Shown: positions 13,532 through 13,626 of the stretch, piece by piece
How the letters are laid out: every line of letters starts with the position of its first letter
Position numbering within the stretch: position 1 is the stretch's first letter
Assembly: GCA_964390795.1 (NCBI GenBank)
Contig: CAYMLQ010000130.1
Coordinates: forward strand, 1-13,626
Direction: 5' to 3'
From: CAYMLQ01 sp964390795
Lineage (GTDB): Bacteria; Verrucomicrobiota; Kiritimatiellia; RFP12; UBA1067
DNA: 13,626 bases
Position numbers and translations under genes: made by a program
Notes under the pieces: model-generated
Told to the model about the DNA's origin: nothing
The model's database searches: none
The model's input: only the letters and a program-made list of their open reading frames with translations

Positions 13532-13626
13532 CGTATCGCGACATCGAGACATATCATTTCTACCTAACGCTAATTTCAGCCGAGACCTTCCGAAAAATCG
13601 ACTTCAGTTTCCGGTCGCCTGGCAAG

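Noticed and set aside
12804..13544. A 246-codon minus-strand frame covering the end of ade and all of apt
   Set aside because: It starts inside the 15-bp tandem repeat and lies antisense to two well-supported genes. No recognisable domain.

Overview
The window is about 13.6 kb of GC-rich bacterial DNA, apart from one AT-rich patch at about 11020-11155. It is dominated by a division and cell-wall (dcw) operon read on the minus strand. Transcription runs from about 10963 down to 748 in the order mraZ, rsmH, ftsL, ftsI, murE, murF, murD, a LysM lipoprotein gene, ftsW. The MurE DNPR motif points to meso-diaminopimelate peptidoglycan, so this is a Gram-negative-type wall. A lipobox on the LysM protein and a Gfo/Idh/MocA oxidoreductase next door would fit the Planctomycetota-Verrucomicrobiota-Kiritimatiellota/Lentisphaerota group. 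That placement is an inference from general features, not a demonstrated one.

Layout: 1-741 (+) is the C-terminal part of a Gfo/Idh/MocA-family oxidoreductase, cut by the window edge. It converges on ftsW with only 6 bp between the stop codons. 748-10948 (-) is the dcw operon, tightly packed with several overlaps. 10949-11324 is the divergent control region. It holds a near-consensus promoter for mraZ overlaid by 10-bp-spaced GGTGTC boxes (the likely MraZ operator), an AT-rich stretch, a block of heptanucleotide repeats, and a weaker candidate promoter for the rightward genes. 11325-13499 (+) is a two-gene purine salvage operon, ade-apt. 13500-13626 is non-coding as far as can be seen and starts with a 15-bp tandem repeat.

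How the genes work together: MurE, MurF and MurD build the cytoplasmic UDP-MurNAc-pentapeptide. FtsW polymerises glycan from lipid II and FtsI crosslinks it at the septum, with FtsL as a divisome scaffold. RsmH methylates 16S rRNA, and MraZ probably represses the whole operon. The cluster departs from the classical order in three ways. mraY is missing between murF and murD, which overlap by 11 bp. A triple-LysM lipoprotein gene sits between murD and ftsW. The cluster ends after ftsW, without murG, murC, ddl, ftsQ, ftsA or ftsZ. Ade and Apt draw on the same substrate, adenine, sending it to hypoxanthine or AMP.

Most of the window is conserved housekeeping sequence. I see no defence system, prophage, CRISPR array, tRNA or rRNA. 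The least ordinary features are the MraZ box array, the heptamer repeat that encodes the end of murE, and the altered dcw gene content.
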